A stretch of 64,000 bases of DNA, from contig JBBCGS010000001.1 in assembly GCA_037200125.1 (NCBI GenBank), forward strand, positions 1 to 64,000, written 5' to 3'. Numbering within the stretch: position 1 is the first letter of the stretch; the number at the start of each line of letters is the position of its first letter. Both the position numbers and the translations under genes were made by a program. The notes under the pieces were generated by a model. The model ran no database searches and was not told the origin of the DNA. It worked only from the letters and a program-made list of their open reading frames with translations. The stretch is from JADGHX01 sp037200125 (GTDB lineage: Bacteria > Pseudomonadota > Gammaproteobacteria > Steroidobacterales > Steroidobacteraceae). This document shows positions 15,995 through 24,972 of the stretch, piece after piece.

Positions 15995-18457
15995 TTAGAA
16001 CGAAACGCGCAGCGTCACACCATACGTGCGCGGGTCGCCGGGCTGGCCCACGACGAGACCGGTGCTGCCCGACTGCGTCGAGAGAAAGTCGAAATACTCC
16101 CGGTCGAAAGCGTTGTGTACCCAGCCGTAGACGTCCCAACCGCTGTCGGTGCGGAACCCCGCGCGGAAGTTGGCAACCGCGTAGCCCGCAATGTCCGTGT
16201 AGAGCGAGCGCGACGGGTTCGAAGAGAATTTCGAACGATAGCTGCCGTCGAAGCCGAGATACGCGCCACCGCCATGCCCGAAGAGCTGCGTCGGCTGGTT
16301 GTACTCGAAGCCGTAGCTCAGCGCCGTCTTCGAGATGCCGGGCAGCCACTGGCCCGAGATATCGCAGAACGCCGGGCTGAAACCACCTGCCACGCCGGGC
16401 GCGCTCGCAGGGTTCGTTGCCGTAGCGGTCGTGCCACCAGAGAGCTCTGGCGGGCAGGGCGCATCGGGGAACTTCACATACTTGTGGTCTGTGAGTGCCG
16501 CGTTCAGGTAGGTGCTGAGGTGATCCGTCGGGCGGGCCGAGAGATCGATTTCCACGCCGCGCACCCGCACTTTGTCCGCATTCGCGAGATAACCGCGGAT
16601 GACGTTCGCCTGGCTGTTGGTGACCGTCGCCTGGTAGTCCTTGATCTCGGTCTGGTACGCCGCGAAGTTAGCCGTGAGTTTCTGTCCGAAGAACTGTGTC
16701 TTGAGGCCGACCTCGTAGTGATTCACCTTTTCCGGCTTCACGGTCTCCACCGCCGTGATCGGCTGGTTGTTCGCGTCGAGCGGCAGGCCCGAGAGGTTGA
16801 TGCCGCCGGACTTGAACGAACGCGCAAACGTCACGTAACCGAGGTAATCGGGCGCGAACGCGTAGGACGTCGTGAAGTCGCCGGAGACGTTCGTGTCGTC
16901 GAACTTCGGCTGGTAGCTCTGCGGCGCCAGCACGCCGAGCTGCGCGGCGTTGAGCGCGGTATTGGTGCCGTTCGTCACCGTCGCGATGTATTTGCCTTCT
17001 TTCTCGTCGTAGTTCACGCGCAGGCCGGGCTGGACGCGCAGCTTGTCGGTGAGCTGCCAGGAGAGCTGGCCGAACGCCGCGGCACTCGTGTTCTTGAGGC
17101 CGATGTCGTTCACCGAGCTCAGTCCGTCGAGGATCGCCGGGCTGTTCGCATTGGCACCGCTCAGCAACCAGCGGCTTGCCAGCGCACCCTGTTCCTGAAG
17201 GCCGGAGGTAGCGATGTCCTGGCGGAACCAGTAGACCCCCGCGACATAGTCGATCGCGCCGTGCGAGGACGCGTAGCGCAGTTCCTGCGACCACTGCTTC
17301 TGGCGCGAGGGGTTCTGCGAGATCGTGGTGATCGGGAGACCCGTGAAGTCACGGTCATTCTTCGGACCCCAGGTCCAGGTGCGCCACGCCGAAACGGACG
17401 TCAGCTTGCCGGGCCCGAGATTCCATTCCGCCAGCAGAGAAGTGCCGCCTAGCGTGTTCTTCGCCGACATCTCCGCGTCGAGGTCGGTCACGCGGTCAAA
17501 CGGATCGAAGCTCGGGGGCTGGTAGTTCCCCGATGCCGCAGCTAACGACGCGTACTGGCGGTTGAGCGGGCGCTGAGTGGAGCCGGTGCGCACATAGACC
17601 TGGCCGTACCCGAGCGGAGTCTGGCGGCTGTAATCGCCGGAGAGTGTCAGGTCCAGCGAGTCCGTCGCGTGCAGCAGGAACTGGGCCTTGCCGCCAATGT
17701 TGTTCTGCTCGTTGATGTTCTGGCCGGTCGTCGTATCGAAGACCGTGCCACGACGGTCCGAATACGAGGCGCCGATTCGCGCGGCGAGTTTGTCGCCGAT
17801 CAGCGGACCGGAAACCGAGGCCTTCGCCTGACGGAAATCGTAATCACCGCCGGTGACTTCGGCCGTCGCTTCGGGCGTGAAGCTCGGCTTGCGCGAAGTG
17901 ATGTTGATGGCGCCCGCGGTCGTGTTCTTGCCGTAAAGCGTGCCTTGCGGCCCGCGCAGCACTTCGACCTGCTCCACGTCGAGGAAATCGAAGGTCGCCG
18001 AGGCGCTGCGGGCGTAGTACACCTGATCCACGTAGATGCCGACGCCTTGCTCGATGCCGTCGTTCGTGAGGCCGAATGGCGCACCGAGACCCCGGATGTT
18101 CACCGCCGAGTTGCGCTGGTTGCTGGAGTAGAACTGGATGGACGGCTGGGTCTGCTGGAGCCGCCCCACGGTGAATGCACCGGTCGAGTCGAGCGTGCTC
18201 GCCTCGATCACGGAAATGGCGAGCGGCACATCCTGCGACCGCTCTTCACGGCGGCGCGCGGTGACGACCACGTTCTGCAGCTCATCCCCTGCCTTTGCGG
18301 AGCTGCCGCTGTCCGCCGCGGTGGCGATCTCCGGGCTCGTCGCGCAGGCGCCGATGGCGAGAGCGAGTGCGATGCGCACGGCATTGCGAATGGATTTGCG
18401 ATCGTTTGCGTGCGCCGGGCGCGTGACCGCGCCGGAAAGACCCGTGAGAACCCTCAT
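15995..18457 (-). CDS. TonB-dependent outer-membrane receptor
   Basis: An 820-residue receptor. A signal region (RIALALAIGACATSPEIATA) precedes a TonB-box-like LQNVVVTARRREE, the plug (QDVPLAISVIEASTLDSTG; RGPQGTLYGKNTTAGAINI) and a beta-barrel ending YGVTLRVSF with the canonical terminal Phe. AAGGA lies 7 nt before the ATG at 18457. The VVVTARRREERSQDVPLAI start is typical of receptors of the iron-complex/uncharacterised-organic type common in sphingomonads and Xanthomonadales; the ligand cannot be read from sequence. Its downstream neighbours are a CysB-like regulator and sulfate-binding protein, so an organosulfur ligand is worth considering, but a terminator separates them. Confidence 0.92.
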   Translation of the reverse strand: MRVLTGLSGAVTRPAHANDRKSIRNAVRIALALAIGACATSPEIATAADSGSSAKAGDELQNVVVTARRREERSQDVPLAISVIEASTLDSTGAFTVGRLQQTQPSIQFYSSNQRNSAVNIRGLGAPFGLTNDGIEQGVGIYVDQVYYARSASATFDFLDVEQVEVLRGPQGTLYGKNTTAGAINITSRKPSFTPEATAEVTGGDYDFRQAKASVSGPLIGDKLAARIGASYSDRRGTVFDTTTGQNINEQNNIGGKAQFLLHATDSLDLTLSGDYSRQTPLGYGQVYVRTGSTQRPLNRQYASLAAASGNYQPPSFDPFDRVTDLDAEMSAKNTLGGTSLLAEWNLGPGKLTSVSAWRTWTWGPKNDRDFTGLPITTISQNPSRQKQWSQELRYASSHGAIDYVAGVYWFRQDIATSGLQEQGALASRWLLSGANANSPAILDGLSSVNDIGLKNTSAAAFGQLSWQLTDKLRVQPGLRVNYDEKEGKYIATVTNGTNTALNAAQLGVLAPQSYQPKFDDTNVSGDFTTSYAFAPDYLGYVTFARSFKSGGINLSGLPLDANNQPITAVETVKPEKVNHYEVGLKTQFFGQKLTANFAAYQTEIKDYQATVTNSQANVIRGYLANADKVRVRGVEIDLSARPTDHLSTYLNAALTDHKYVKFPDAPCPPELSGGTTATATNPASAPGVAGGFSPAFCDISGQWLPGISKTALSYGFEYNQPTQLFGHGGGAYLGFDGSYRSKFSSNPSRSLYTDIAGYAVANFRAGFRTDSGWDVYGWVHNAFDREYFDFLSTQSGSTGLVVGQPGDPRTYGVTLRVSF

Positions 18458-18609
18458 GCTTTTTCCTTATTGGCTGATAGCTGAAATGAACGAATGACTA
18501 TCGTTCGGCGTGCCGACAGGCGCTGGGCGCTCTTCGTCCGGCGCCGCAAGCTTCGCGGGTCGTGGTTTGAAAGTCAGTCGTAAGGTAATAACACGATGGT
18601 TACGCGGCG

Positions 18610-18631
18610 CCTGTTCCGCCCACGGAACAGG
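18610..18631. terminator. perfect 9-bp inverted repeat
   Basis: CCTGTTCCG-CCCA-CGGAACAGG lies in the 219-nt gap between the end of the GST gene (18677) and the start of the TonB receptor gene (18457). Its position fits a GST terminator, but there is no T run, and it could instead be an operator for the receptor gene. Confidence 0.45.
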
Positions 18632-18676
18632 TTGTATGCCGTTCGAGCGTCGACTCGCGCTATGCGGTGACCCGCT

Positions 18677-19363
18677 TCAGCGTCCCCGGCGCTCGATATC
18701 TTCCGGCAGGAAGGTCTGGCCGCTGCGGTTCTTGACCGCAGGCAGTTGCGAGACGCGCTCGCGCCAGGCGGCGAGCGCCGTGAGCTCCGGCGCAATGGGC
18801 AAGCCGGCGCCCGCCGCGAACGCGAGACCGGCGAACAGCGAGATGTCGGCCATCGAGAACGTCTCGCCCGCAATGAAGGGCCGCTCTCCCAACACTTCGT
18901 CCAGGTAGGGCAGGTTGGCGACGGCCTGCGCACCCCGGCGCTCGCCCCATTCCTTCGCTGCGGCCCAGTCCGGCATGCGCCACGGCCTCAGCGCCTTGCC
19001 GAGCCCCGGCGTTCCATAGTGAAAGTAATCGTCGACCGGCTCGAGCAGCATCATCTCGACCCGACGCTGCATCATGTGGATGAGCGCTTTCTCGCGCGGT
19101 GTCTTGCCCGTGAGCGTCGGGTTGCCGTCGAGGTTATCGAGGTACTCGGTGATCGCGGTCGATTCGGAAATGAAGAGCCCGTCGTCCAGCTCGAGGACCG
19201 GCGTTTTGCCGATCGGGTTCATCTGCAGAAATGCGGGCTGTTTCTGCGCGGCTGCAATCAAGTCGACGGTGACGAACTCGACCTGGTCGTCGAGCCCCTT
19301 CTCGGCGAGGACGATGCGGATGCGGGCGGCGTTGGGTGTTCCCTGGCGATCGTGGAGTTTCAT
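18677..19363 (-). CDS. glutathione S-transferase family protein
   Basis: A 228-residue two-domain GST. The thioredoxin-like N-terminal domain contains MNPIGKTPVLELDDG and FISESTAITEYLDN, the cis-Pro and glutathione gamma-glutamyl-binding Glu-Ser of the family. The helical C-terminal domain carries the N-capping segment SMADISLFAGLAFA. Such enzymes conjugate or reduce electrophiles with glutathione in the cytoplasm; the substrate is unknown. It is monocistronic and divergent from the deacetylase/glycosyltransferase pair. Confidence 0.92.
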   Translation of the reverse strand: MKLHDRQGTPNAARIRIVLAEKGLDDQVEFVTVDLIAAAQKQPAFLQMNPIGKTPVLELDDGLFISESTAITEYLDNLDGNPTLTGKTPREKALIHMMQRRVEMMLLEPVDDYFHYGTPGLGKALRPWRMPDWAAAKEWGERRGAQAVANLPYLDEVLGERPFIAGETFSMADISLFAGLAFAAGAGLPIAPELTALAAWRERVSQLPAVKNRSGQTFLPEDIERRGR

Positions 19364-19406
19364 GGTGGCTGCGGTGTCGTACTTTATTGCTGGGTATGTG
19401 TAAATG

Positions 19407-19436
19407 TTGCAAGTAGGGCATCGTCCCCGCTACTAT
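19407..19436 (+). promoter_or_regulatory. candidate sigma-70 promoter
   Basis: TTGCAA, an 18-bp spacer and TACTAT lie in the divergent gap upstream of the deacetylase start at 19478. The match is fair rather than perfect. Confidence 0.4.
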
Positions 19437-19477
19437 TTGGACACTGCCATCTGGCGAAGAAGAATAAAGAACAAGCA

Positions 19478-20215
19478 GTGAAGGGGCGACTGCGGATTCT
19501 CTACTACCACAACGTCGCGGTGGCGCCGCCAGGCGTGGCGCTCGCGAAGCTGTACGTCCATCCCGATGCTTTCGCGCGGCAGATGTGGTGCCTTCAGCGC
19601 CTGGGCCTGCGTGGCGTGTCGTTGGGTGAGGGCCTGTGGCATCTGGAACGCGGCCTGTCGGATCGAGTCGTCGCCCTGACTTTCGATGATGGTTACGCGG
19701 ACAACCTCCGGAACGCCGCTCCGACGCTGCGCGAGTTCGGTTTCGGTGCGACTTGCTTCGTCGTCACGGATTGCCTGGGGCGGCACAATCTCTGGGATGC
19801 CGCGATGCTCGGCGTGCGCAAGCCGCTGATGACCGCGTCCGAGCTAAAAGCCTGGCTAGCGGAAGGATTCGAGCTGGGTTCGCACACGCGCAACCACTAC
19901 CGCCTCCCGATACTGGACGATGCCGCCTGCGAAGCTGAAATCGCCGGCAGTCGCGCGGAGCTCGAACGCCTCGCGGGCGTGACGGTCGAGCATTTCTGCT
20001 ACCCCTACGGCGCTTTCGATGCGCGAGTCGCGCGCCACGTCGAAGCGGCAGGCTATCGCTCCGCGGTGACGACGGAGCGCGGGATCGCGCTCGCCGCGGA
20101 CAACCGCTTCCTGCTCCCGCGCGTCCCTGTGAGCGGCCGACGTGGCCTGTTTAAATTCGCGCTGCGAGCGACCGCCCCCTACGGGGCGTGGCGTTCTCCC
20201 AAGCTCGCCGCATGA
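19478..20215 (+). CDS. polysaccharide deacetylase (NodB homology domain)
   Basis: A 245-residue carbohydrate esterase family 4 protein. The NodB motifs are visible: VALTFDDGYADN with the catalytic/metal Asp pair, GSHTRNHYRL with the two metal-binding His, and FCYPYGAFD. The product starts KGRLRILYYHNV, a typical opening for membrane-proximal deacetylases found in exopolysaccharide loci. The frame extends far upstream, but similarity begins at this GTG (19478). The stop overlaps the glycosyltransferase start (ATGA), so the two probably act together on a surface glycan or glycolipid. No signal peptide is evident. Confidence 0.88.
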   Translation: MKGRLRILYYHNVAVAPPGVALAKLYVHPDAFARQMWCLQRLGLRGVSLGEGLWHLERGLSDRVVALTFDDGYADNLRNAAPTLREFGFGATCFVVTDCLGRHNLWDAAMLGVRKPLMTASELKAWLAEGFELGSHTRNHYRLPILDDAACEAEIAGSRAELERLAGVTVEHFCYPYGAFDARVARHVEAAGYRSAVTTERGIALAADNRFLLPRVPVSGRRGLFKFALRATAPYGAWRSPKLAA

Positions 20216-21405
20216 AGCTACTGTTCGTCGACTCCAGTCGCTATGGATGGGGCACTGAGCAGCACTTCGTGGAGATGGTCACCGAGCTTCATCGCGCAGG
20301 CCACGATCTTCGCGTGGTCGTGCGCCGGAACAGCGGTGTCGATCTCCTGCTCGAACAGCGCGGTATTCCGCGACATTCCACGCCTTTCCGCGGCGGTGGC
20401 GATCCGCGCGGTTTGTGGAAGGTGATACAGGTCGTGCGCCACTTCCGGCCCGACTGGATCGTGACGAGCCGGGCGAAGCTCTACTGGCCGGTGGTGATCA
20501 TCGGGTTGTGGCTCGGTGTGAGGGTGGCGCTGTTTCGGCACCTCGCGTACTTCAAGCATTGGCACGAGCGGAAGCTGCTGCCACGGCTCGCGGATCGGTT
20601 CTACGTCGTGTCGGAGTTCGGCCGCGACGTGCTGGCGGCGGAGGGCACGCCGCCCGAGCGGCTCATCCCGCTCTACAACCCCATCGATGTGATGCGATTC
20701 GTTCCGCTGGCACCGGAGGAACGCGCGCGTCGGCGAGCCGCGCTCGGCTTCAAGCCGTGCGATGTGCTCGCGGGCTTCGCGGGCCGCATGGAGCAATCGA
20801 AGGGACTCATTCCCCTGCGCGAAGCGCTCGCGCTCGCCATGGGCCGGCTGGCCGAGTTGCGCATGGTCTGGATCGGCGATGGCCGCGAGCGTGCCGCGAC
20901 CGAGAGTTTCGTGCGGGATAGTGGTCAGCGTTCGCGCCATCGTTTCGTCGGGTGGCAGACCGAGATCGAAAAATTCCTGCCGCTCCTCGATTTTCTCGTG
21001 GTGCCCTCGATAGCGCCTGAAACGTTCGGGCGCGTCGCGGCGGAAGCGCAGGCGTGCGGTGTGCCGGTGATTGTCAGCGCTGCGGGGGGACTTGCCGAGG
21101 CACTCCTTCCAGGGCAGACGGGCCAGCTGCTCGACTCTGCGGTGGATTGCACGAGTGTCTGCACCGCAATCGAATCATTCGTGCGGGATCCTATTCTGCG
21201 TGCGCGGCTGGGCTCCGCGGGGATCGATTTCGTGCGCTCGCGCTTCGGGGCGGAACAGATCGCCGCGGCCTTCATTCGCAGTCTGCGCAGCGCCCCACTC
21301 GCGTTGCCGGCGTGGGAGCCTTCATCGGCCTCGGTGTCCCAGCGGGTCACCGAACATCTGCCTGTGCACCCAGTGGTCGCGCGCTCGGCATCGCTCAGCA
21401 ACTGA
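20212..21405 (+). CDS. glycosyltransferase family 4 protein
   Basis: A 397-residue GT-B fold enzyme transferring a sugar from a nucleotide donor. The N-terminal half shows MKLLFVDSSRYGWGTEQHFVEMV, an acceptor-side glycine-turn region. The C-terminal half shows AGRMEQSKGLIPLREAL and VVPSIAPETFGRVAAEAQACGVPVIVSAAGG, where the E-x7-E motif of retaining GT4 enzymes is E-T-F-G-R-V-A-A-E. The ATG at 20212 overlaps the deacetylase stop by four bases. It is likely membrane-associated and part of a two-gene glycan-modifying operon; the acceptor cannot be inferred. Confidence 0.9.
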   Translation: MKLLFVDSSRYGWGTEQHFVEMVTELHRAGHDLRVVVRRNSGVDLLLEQRGIPRHSTPFRGGGDPRGLWKVIQVVRHFRPDWIVTSRAKLYWPVVIIGLWLGVRVALFRHLAYFKHWHERKLLPRLADRFYVVSEFGRDVLAAEGTPPERLIPLYNPIDVMRFVPLAPEERARRRAALGFKPCDVLAGFAGRMEQSKGLIPLREALALAMGRLAELRMVWIGDGRERAATESFVRDSGQRSRHRFVGWQTEIEKFLPLLDFLVVPSIAPETFGRVAAEAQACGVPVIVSAAGGLAEALLPGQTGQLLDSAVDCTSVCTAIESFVRDPILRARLGSAGIDFVRSRFGAEQIAAAFIRSLRSAPLALPAWEPSSASVSQRVTEHLPVHPVVARSASLSN

Positions 21406-21489
21406 AATTCTCCGCTCCCGACGCTATGATGCCCCTCGAGTCCGGCAGAAGACGCCGGTCCGATCCCCCAGGCACCTATCGTTCCACGC

Positions 21490-22431
21490 ATGAAGCGGCC
21501 TTCCAAAGTGAACCGGCGTTTGACGCCACGTGCCCCAGCTCGCGCGCTGCCGGTGCTCAGGCTGCGGCCGGCGCAGGCGGCGAAAGCGCCGACTCCGATC
21601 GCGGAAGCGACCTTCAAGGGCATGCGCGTACAGCAGGTTGCCTTCACGCCCGGCGCGGCATATGAGTTCGCGTGGAAGGGCAATGCGCACTACCTCTCTT
21701 ATATCGACATGCACCTCGCCGACGGCGAGACTTTCAGCGGCAGCGTCGAACGGCGCCTGCCGAGAGATCTGCGCGGCAAGCTGAGTTTCATACCGTCGGG
21801 CGAGCAGGTGTGGGGCTGGTCGGTCGTGCGCCCGCGATACAACTCGTTCACGGCGCTGTACTTCGACCCCGCTGCCCTCGACGAGGAAGTCTCGAGGCGC
21901 TTCGAGGCGACGACCCGCAGTCACCTGCACTTCGAGGATCCGGCCTTGCGCGAGACGATGCGCAAGCTGCACGGCGCGCTCGCCGTGGCCGACAAGAGCG
22001 ACTCGCTCTACGTCGAAGCGCTGTGCGTTCTGTGCGCAATGGAGATCAGCCGATACCTCAATCGCAAGGACGTTGGCGACCTCGGCAAGGTCGATGAGCT
22101 CGATCGCGCGCGCGCCTCGCGCACCCACGAGCTCATCGAAGCGAACCTGGCGCGTAATATCTCGCTCGGCGAGATGGCGGGCGCGGCCGGGCTCAGTCGC
22201 TTTCAATTCCTGAGGTCTTTCAAGCGCAGCACCGGCGAGACGCCGTATCAGTACGTGTTGCGTTGTCGGATCGAGAAGGCGCAGAAGCTGCTGAGCGAGC
22301 AAACGATGACGGTCGAAGCGGTCGCCGAGGCGGTGGGGTTCAGCAGCTCCACGCGGTTCATTCGGGCGTTCCGCGTGAGGACAGGCAGCACGCCGGGTTC
22401 GTATCGGGAGAAGAAGAAACGGTCCGCGTAG
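21490..22431 (+). CDS. AraC-family transcriptional regulator
   Basis: A 313-residue regulator with an N-terminal domain of about 200 residues (cupin-like effector region, LSFIPSGEQVWGWSVVRPRYNSF) and a C-terminal double helix-turn-helix: NISLGEMAGAAGLSRFQFLRSFKRSTGETPYQYV and MTVEAVAEAVGFSSSTRFIRAFRVRTGSTPG. The first 35 residues are Arg/Ala/Pro-rich and poorly conserved-looking, so the true start may be further in, for example the Met in FKGMRVQQ. It is convergent with the histidine kinase gene. Target genes are unknown. Confidence 0.88.
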   Translation: MKRPSKVNRRLTPRAPARALPVLRLRPAQAAKAPTPIAEATFKGMRVQQVAFTPGAAYEFAWKGNAHYLSYIDMHLADGETFSGSVERRLPRDLRGKLSFIPSGEQVWGWSVVRPRYNSFTALYFDPAALDEEVSRRFEATTRSHLHFEDPALRETMRKLHGALAVADKSDSLYVEALCVLCAMEISRYLNRKDVGDLGKVDELDRARASRTHELIEANLARNISLGEMAGAAGLSRFQFLRSFKRSTGETPYQYVLRCRIEKAQKLLSEQTMTVEAVAEAVGFSSSTRFIRAFRVRTGSTPGSYREKKKRSA

Positions 22432-22455
22432 GGCACGGCGCCGGCAATCGCGCGC

Positions 22456-24522
22456 TCAGCTTCGCGGCGATGCGCGTTGCGTAAGGCTCGCCACGACCGA
22501 CACGAGCGTCGCGGGTTCGACCGGCTTGGTGAGGTGCGACTGGTACCCTGCTTGCAGCGCCTTGGCGCGATCTTCCTCGCGCGCATAGGCCGTCAACGCA
22601 ATCGCCGGAATCCGGCTCTTCTCGCCGTCGAGCGCTCGTATGCGGCGGATCAACGAGTAGCCATCCTCATGCGGCATCCCGATGTCGCTGATCAACACGT
22701 CCGGGGACTGCGAGCTCAGCGCATCGAACGCGTCATGTGCCGAGGCGGCCACCGTGACGGTCGCGGCACACTCTCGCAGCAGCCGCTGGACGAGCGCGCG
22801 CGCGTCCGGATCGTCGTCGACCACCAGCGCACGCACGCCACACAGATCCAGGTGAGGTGCGGGCTCGCCGATTTCCGGCAGCGCCGCGTGCTCGGAATGT
22901 TCCGGCGCGGTTTCGACTCGGGGCGGGCGCGCACTCGTCGGCATGAGTGGCAACGTCACGCAAAATGTGGAGCCCATGCCGGCCCCGGCGCTTTCGGCGC
23001 TGATGCGCCCTCCGTGGATCTCCACCAGCTGCTTGACGATGGACAGCCCGAGCCCGAGGCCCCCGTAGCGGCGAGTGGTCGAGGGGTCGGCCTGCCGGAA
23101 TCGCTCGAACACGTGGGGAAGGAAGGAGGCATCGATGCCTTCGCCGCTGTCGGCGACGCTCACCTGCAGGCCGGAGCCCGCATTCTCGAGCGCCACGCGC
23201 ACGTGGCCTTCCCTGGGCGTGAATTTCACCGCGTTCGTCAGGAGGTTCCAGAACACCTGCTGCAGTCGATTCGGGTCGCCGTTTACCGCCCGGTTGGGCG
23301 CGTTGACGGCGACATCGAGCTGAATGCCCTTGGCCTGCGCGGCCGGACGAATCGCACTGACGGCCGTGTCGACGATCGACGCGAGATCGAGCGGTTGAAC
23401 CTCGAGGCGCACCTTGCCGGAGATGATGCTGCTCATGTCGAGCAGATCCTCGATGATCTGGGCCTGCGCGCGCGCGTTCCGCTCGATGACGGCGAGTGCC
23501 TCCGTTATCTGGTTCGTGACGCCGGGCACCCGGCGCAGAACCAGTGACCAGCCGAGGATCGCGTTCAGCGGCGTGCGCAGTTCGTGCCCGAGCGTGGCGA
23601 GGAACTCATCCTTCATGCGCCCGGAGCGCTCGGCTTCGCCACGCGCCGCGCGCTTCGACTGCAGCAGCAGTTCGCGTTCTTCCTCGTTTCGATGCTTCTC
23701 GGTGATGTCGCGCATGAACTTCGCGTAGCCGAGCAGCCGGGCTTGTTCGTCGCGCACCGCCGTGAGCGCGCCTTCCACGTAGAGAAGCTGTCCATCCTTG
23801 CGCACGCGCCATCCGGTGCTGCCGGCGCGACCGTTCGCACGCGCGTCGCACATCTCACGTTCGAGGACCTCAGTCGGACCTTCCTCGCTCACGAAGAACA
23901 TCGAGGCCGAACGCCCCAGCACCTCCGCGCTCGAGTAACCGAGCATGTGTTCGGCGCCGCTGTTCCAGCTCGCAACGCGGCCCTGCGAGTCGATCATGAA
24001 GATCGCGTAGTCGGTGATATTTTCGATGACGAGGCGATACCGTTGCTCGGCTTCGCGGATCGCGCGCTGAGCCTGCTCCTGCTGCGCCAGATGCTCACGG
24101 ACCTGATACTGACGGCTGCGCGCCCGAAGGTTGCTTCGAATGAGACTGATCAGCGTGGACGTGCGCACCGGCCGTTCGACGACGCTGACGTTGCCGAGCC
24201 TCGAGACGATGTCGGCGAGCGCGCTCGCTTCGCGGCCGTGACCCGACAACAGCACGATGGGCAGGTCGGACCACACCGGCTGTTCGTGAACCCGCCGAAG
24301 CAGATCGCCCGGCTCGGCCAGCAGCGCCTGCTCGGGGATGAGCACCGTGGCCGCGCCCTCGAGAATCGCGTTGCCGAGCGCGGTGAGGCTGGAGAAGACC
24401 TGGCAGGCGATGCCGTTCGATCGAAGCAGCTTTTCGATCGCCGCGCCGTCCGTTGTCGTCGGCGGCAGCACCAGGACCCGGAGCTCATCCGTCTGGTCCG
24501 CAGGGGCTGCCGCGGCAGCCAT
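22456..24522 (-). CDS. hybrid sensor histidine kinase (pseudo-REC, PAS, HisKA, HATPase, REC)
   Basis: A 688-residue cytoplasmic kinase with no membrane helix. Residues about 10-125 look like a receiver domain but lack the phosphoacceptor Asp (the equivalent strand reads ATVLIPEQALL). A PAS domain follows (YRLVIENITDYAIFMIDSQGRVASWNSGAEHMLGYSSAEVLG), then HisKA with LATLGHELRTPLNA, the catalytic domain (N box NLLTNAVKFT, DSGEGI, GGLGLGLSIVKQLVEIHGG), and a C-terminal receiver with the active Asp in LISDIGMP and KP Lys. Its ATG is one base after the stop of the KaiC-like remnant, the usual order KaiC then kinase, so it was probably the signalling partner of a KaiC-type ATPase. Confidence 0.9.
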   Translation of the reverse strand: MAAAAAPADQTDELRVLVLPPTTTDGAAIEKLLRSNGIACQVFSSLTALGNAILEGAATVLIPEQALLAEPGDLLRRVHEQPVWSDLPIVLLSGHGREASALADIVSRLGNVSVVERPVRTSTLISLIRSNLRARSRQYQVREHLAQQEQAQRAIREAEQRYRLVIENITDYAIFMIDSQGRVASWNSGAEHMLGYSSAEVLGRSASMFFVSEEGPTEVLEREMCDARANGRAGSTGWRVRKDGQLLYVEGALTAVRDEQARLLGYAKFMRDITEKHRNEEERELLLQSKRAARGEAERSGRMKDEFLATLGHELRTPLNAILGWSLVLRRVPGVTNQITEALAVIERNARAQAQIIEDLLDMSSIISGKVRLEVQPLDLASIVDTAVSAIRPAAQAKGIQLDVAVNAPNRAVNGDPNRLQQVFWNLLTNAVKFTPREGHVRVALENAGSGLQVSVADSGEGIDASFLPHVFERFRQADPSTTRRYGGLGLGLSIVKQLVEIHGGRISAESAGAGMGSTFCVTLPLMPTSARPPRVETAPEHSEHAALPEIGEPAPHLDLCGVRALVVDDDPDARALVQRLLRECAATVTVAASAHDAFDALSSQSPDVLISDIGMPHEDGYSLIRRIRALDGEKSRIPAIALTAYAREEDRAKALQAGYQSHLTKPVEPATLVSVVASLTQRASPRS

Positions 24523-24523
24523 G

Positions 24524-24835
24524 CTACGCCTTGTCCATCAATTGATTCTTGCGGCCGACGTAGCTTGGAATGCCCGCCAGAATGCCCTGGAAATCCTCGA
24601 ACGGTTCGCCGATCGCGATCCCCTTGCGGTCCATGTCGAGCTCGCGAATGGTTCGCTCGTGATAACCATTGCGCTTCTTGATCACGGAGCGCGCGCGTCG
24701 CACCCAGCCCTGCGCTTCGAAGTAACGAAACAGCACGACGTTGTCGGCAAGGCGGTCGCGCGGGAAGCCGCCGCGTATGACGTCGTCGAGCCCTGCGATT
24801 CCGGATGCCGCCGCAGCGCCGGTTTCATGCGCCAT
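24524..24835 (-). pseudogene. KaiC/RadA-like ATPase gene with internal deletion
   Basis: A 103-residue ORF that joins the two ends of a KaiC-type protein. Residues 12-29 (GIAGLDDVIRGGFPRDRL) match the segment just before the Walker A loop of the first KaiC domain. Residues 30-95 (ADNVVLFRYFEAQGWVRRARSVIKKR, RTIREL, GEPFEDFQGILAGIPSYVG) match the last about 70 residues of the second domain. About 370-400 residues expected between them, including both Walker A and B motifs, are missing, with the frame kept; the junction is near 24748. GAGG lies 9 nt before the ATG, so it may still be translated, but it cannot bind ATP in the known way. Confidence 0.8.
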
Positions 24836-24972
24836 TCACACTGACCTCATTGAACGCGCGTGACGCGCGCGAGAAAGAACCCCGTGGGCGGAAGCTCGAG
24901 GTTCGTTCTTCTAAAGGCCGAGGAACTACCGAGCCACTGCTCGGGGGCTCGGTCGCAAGAATTGTTCCCGTT

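Noticed and set aside
18510..18908. 132-codon + strand ORF across the GST 3' end
   Set aside because: Overlaps the antisense of a clear GST gene and shows no family features.
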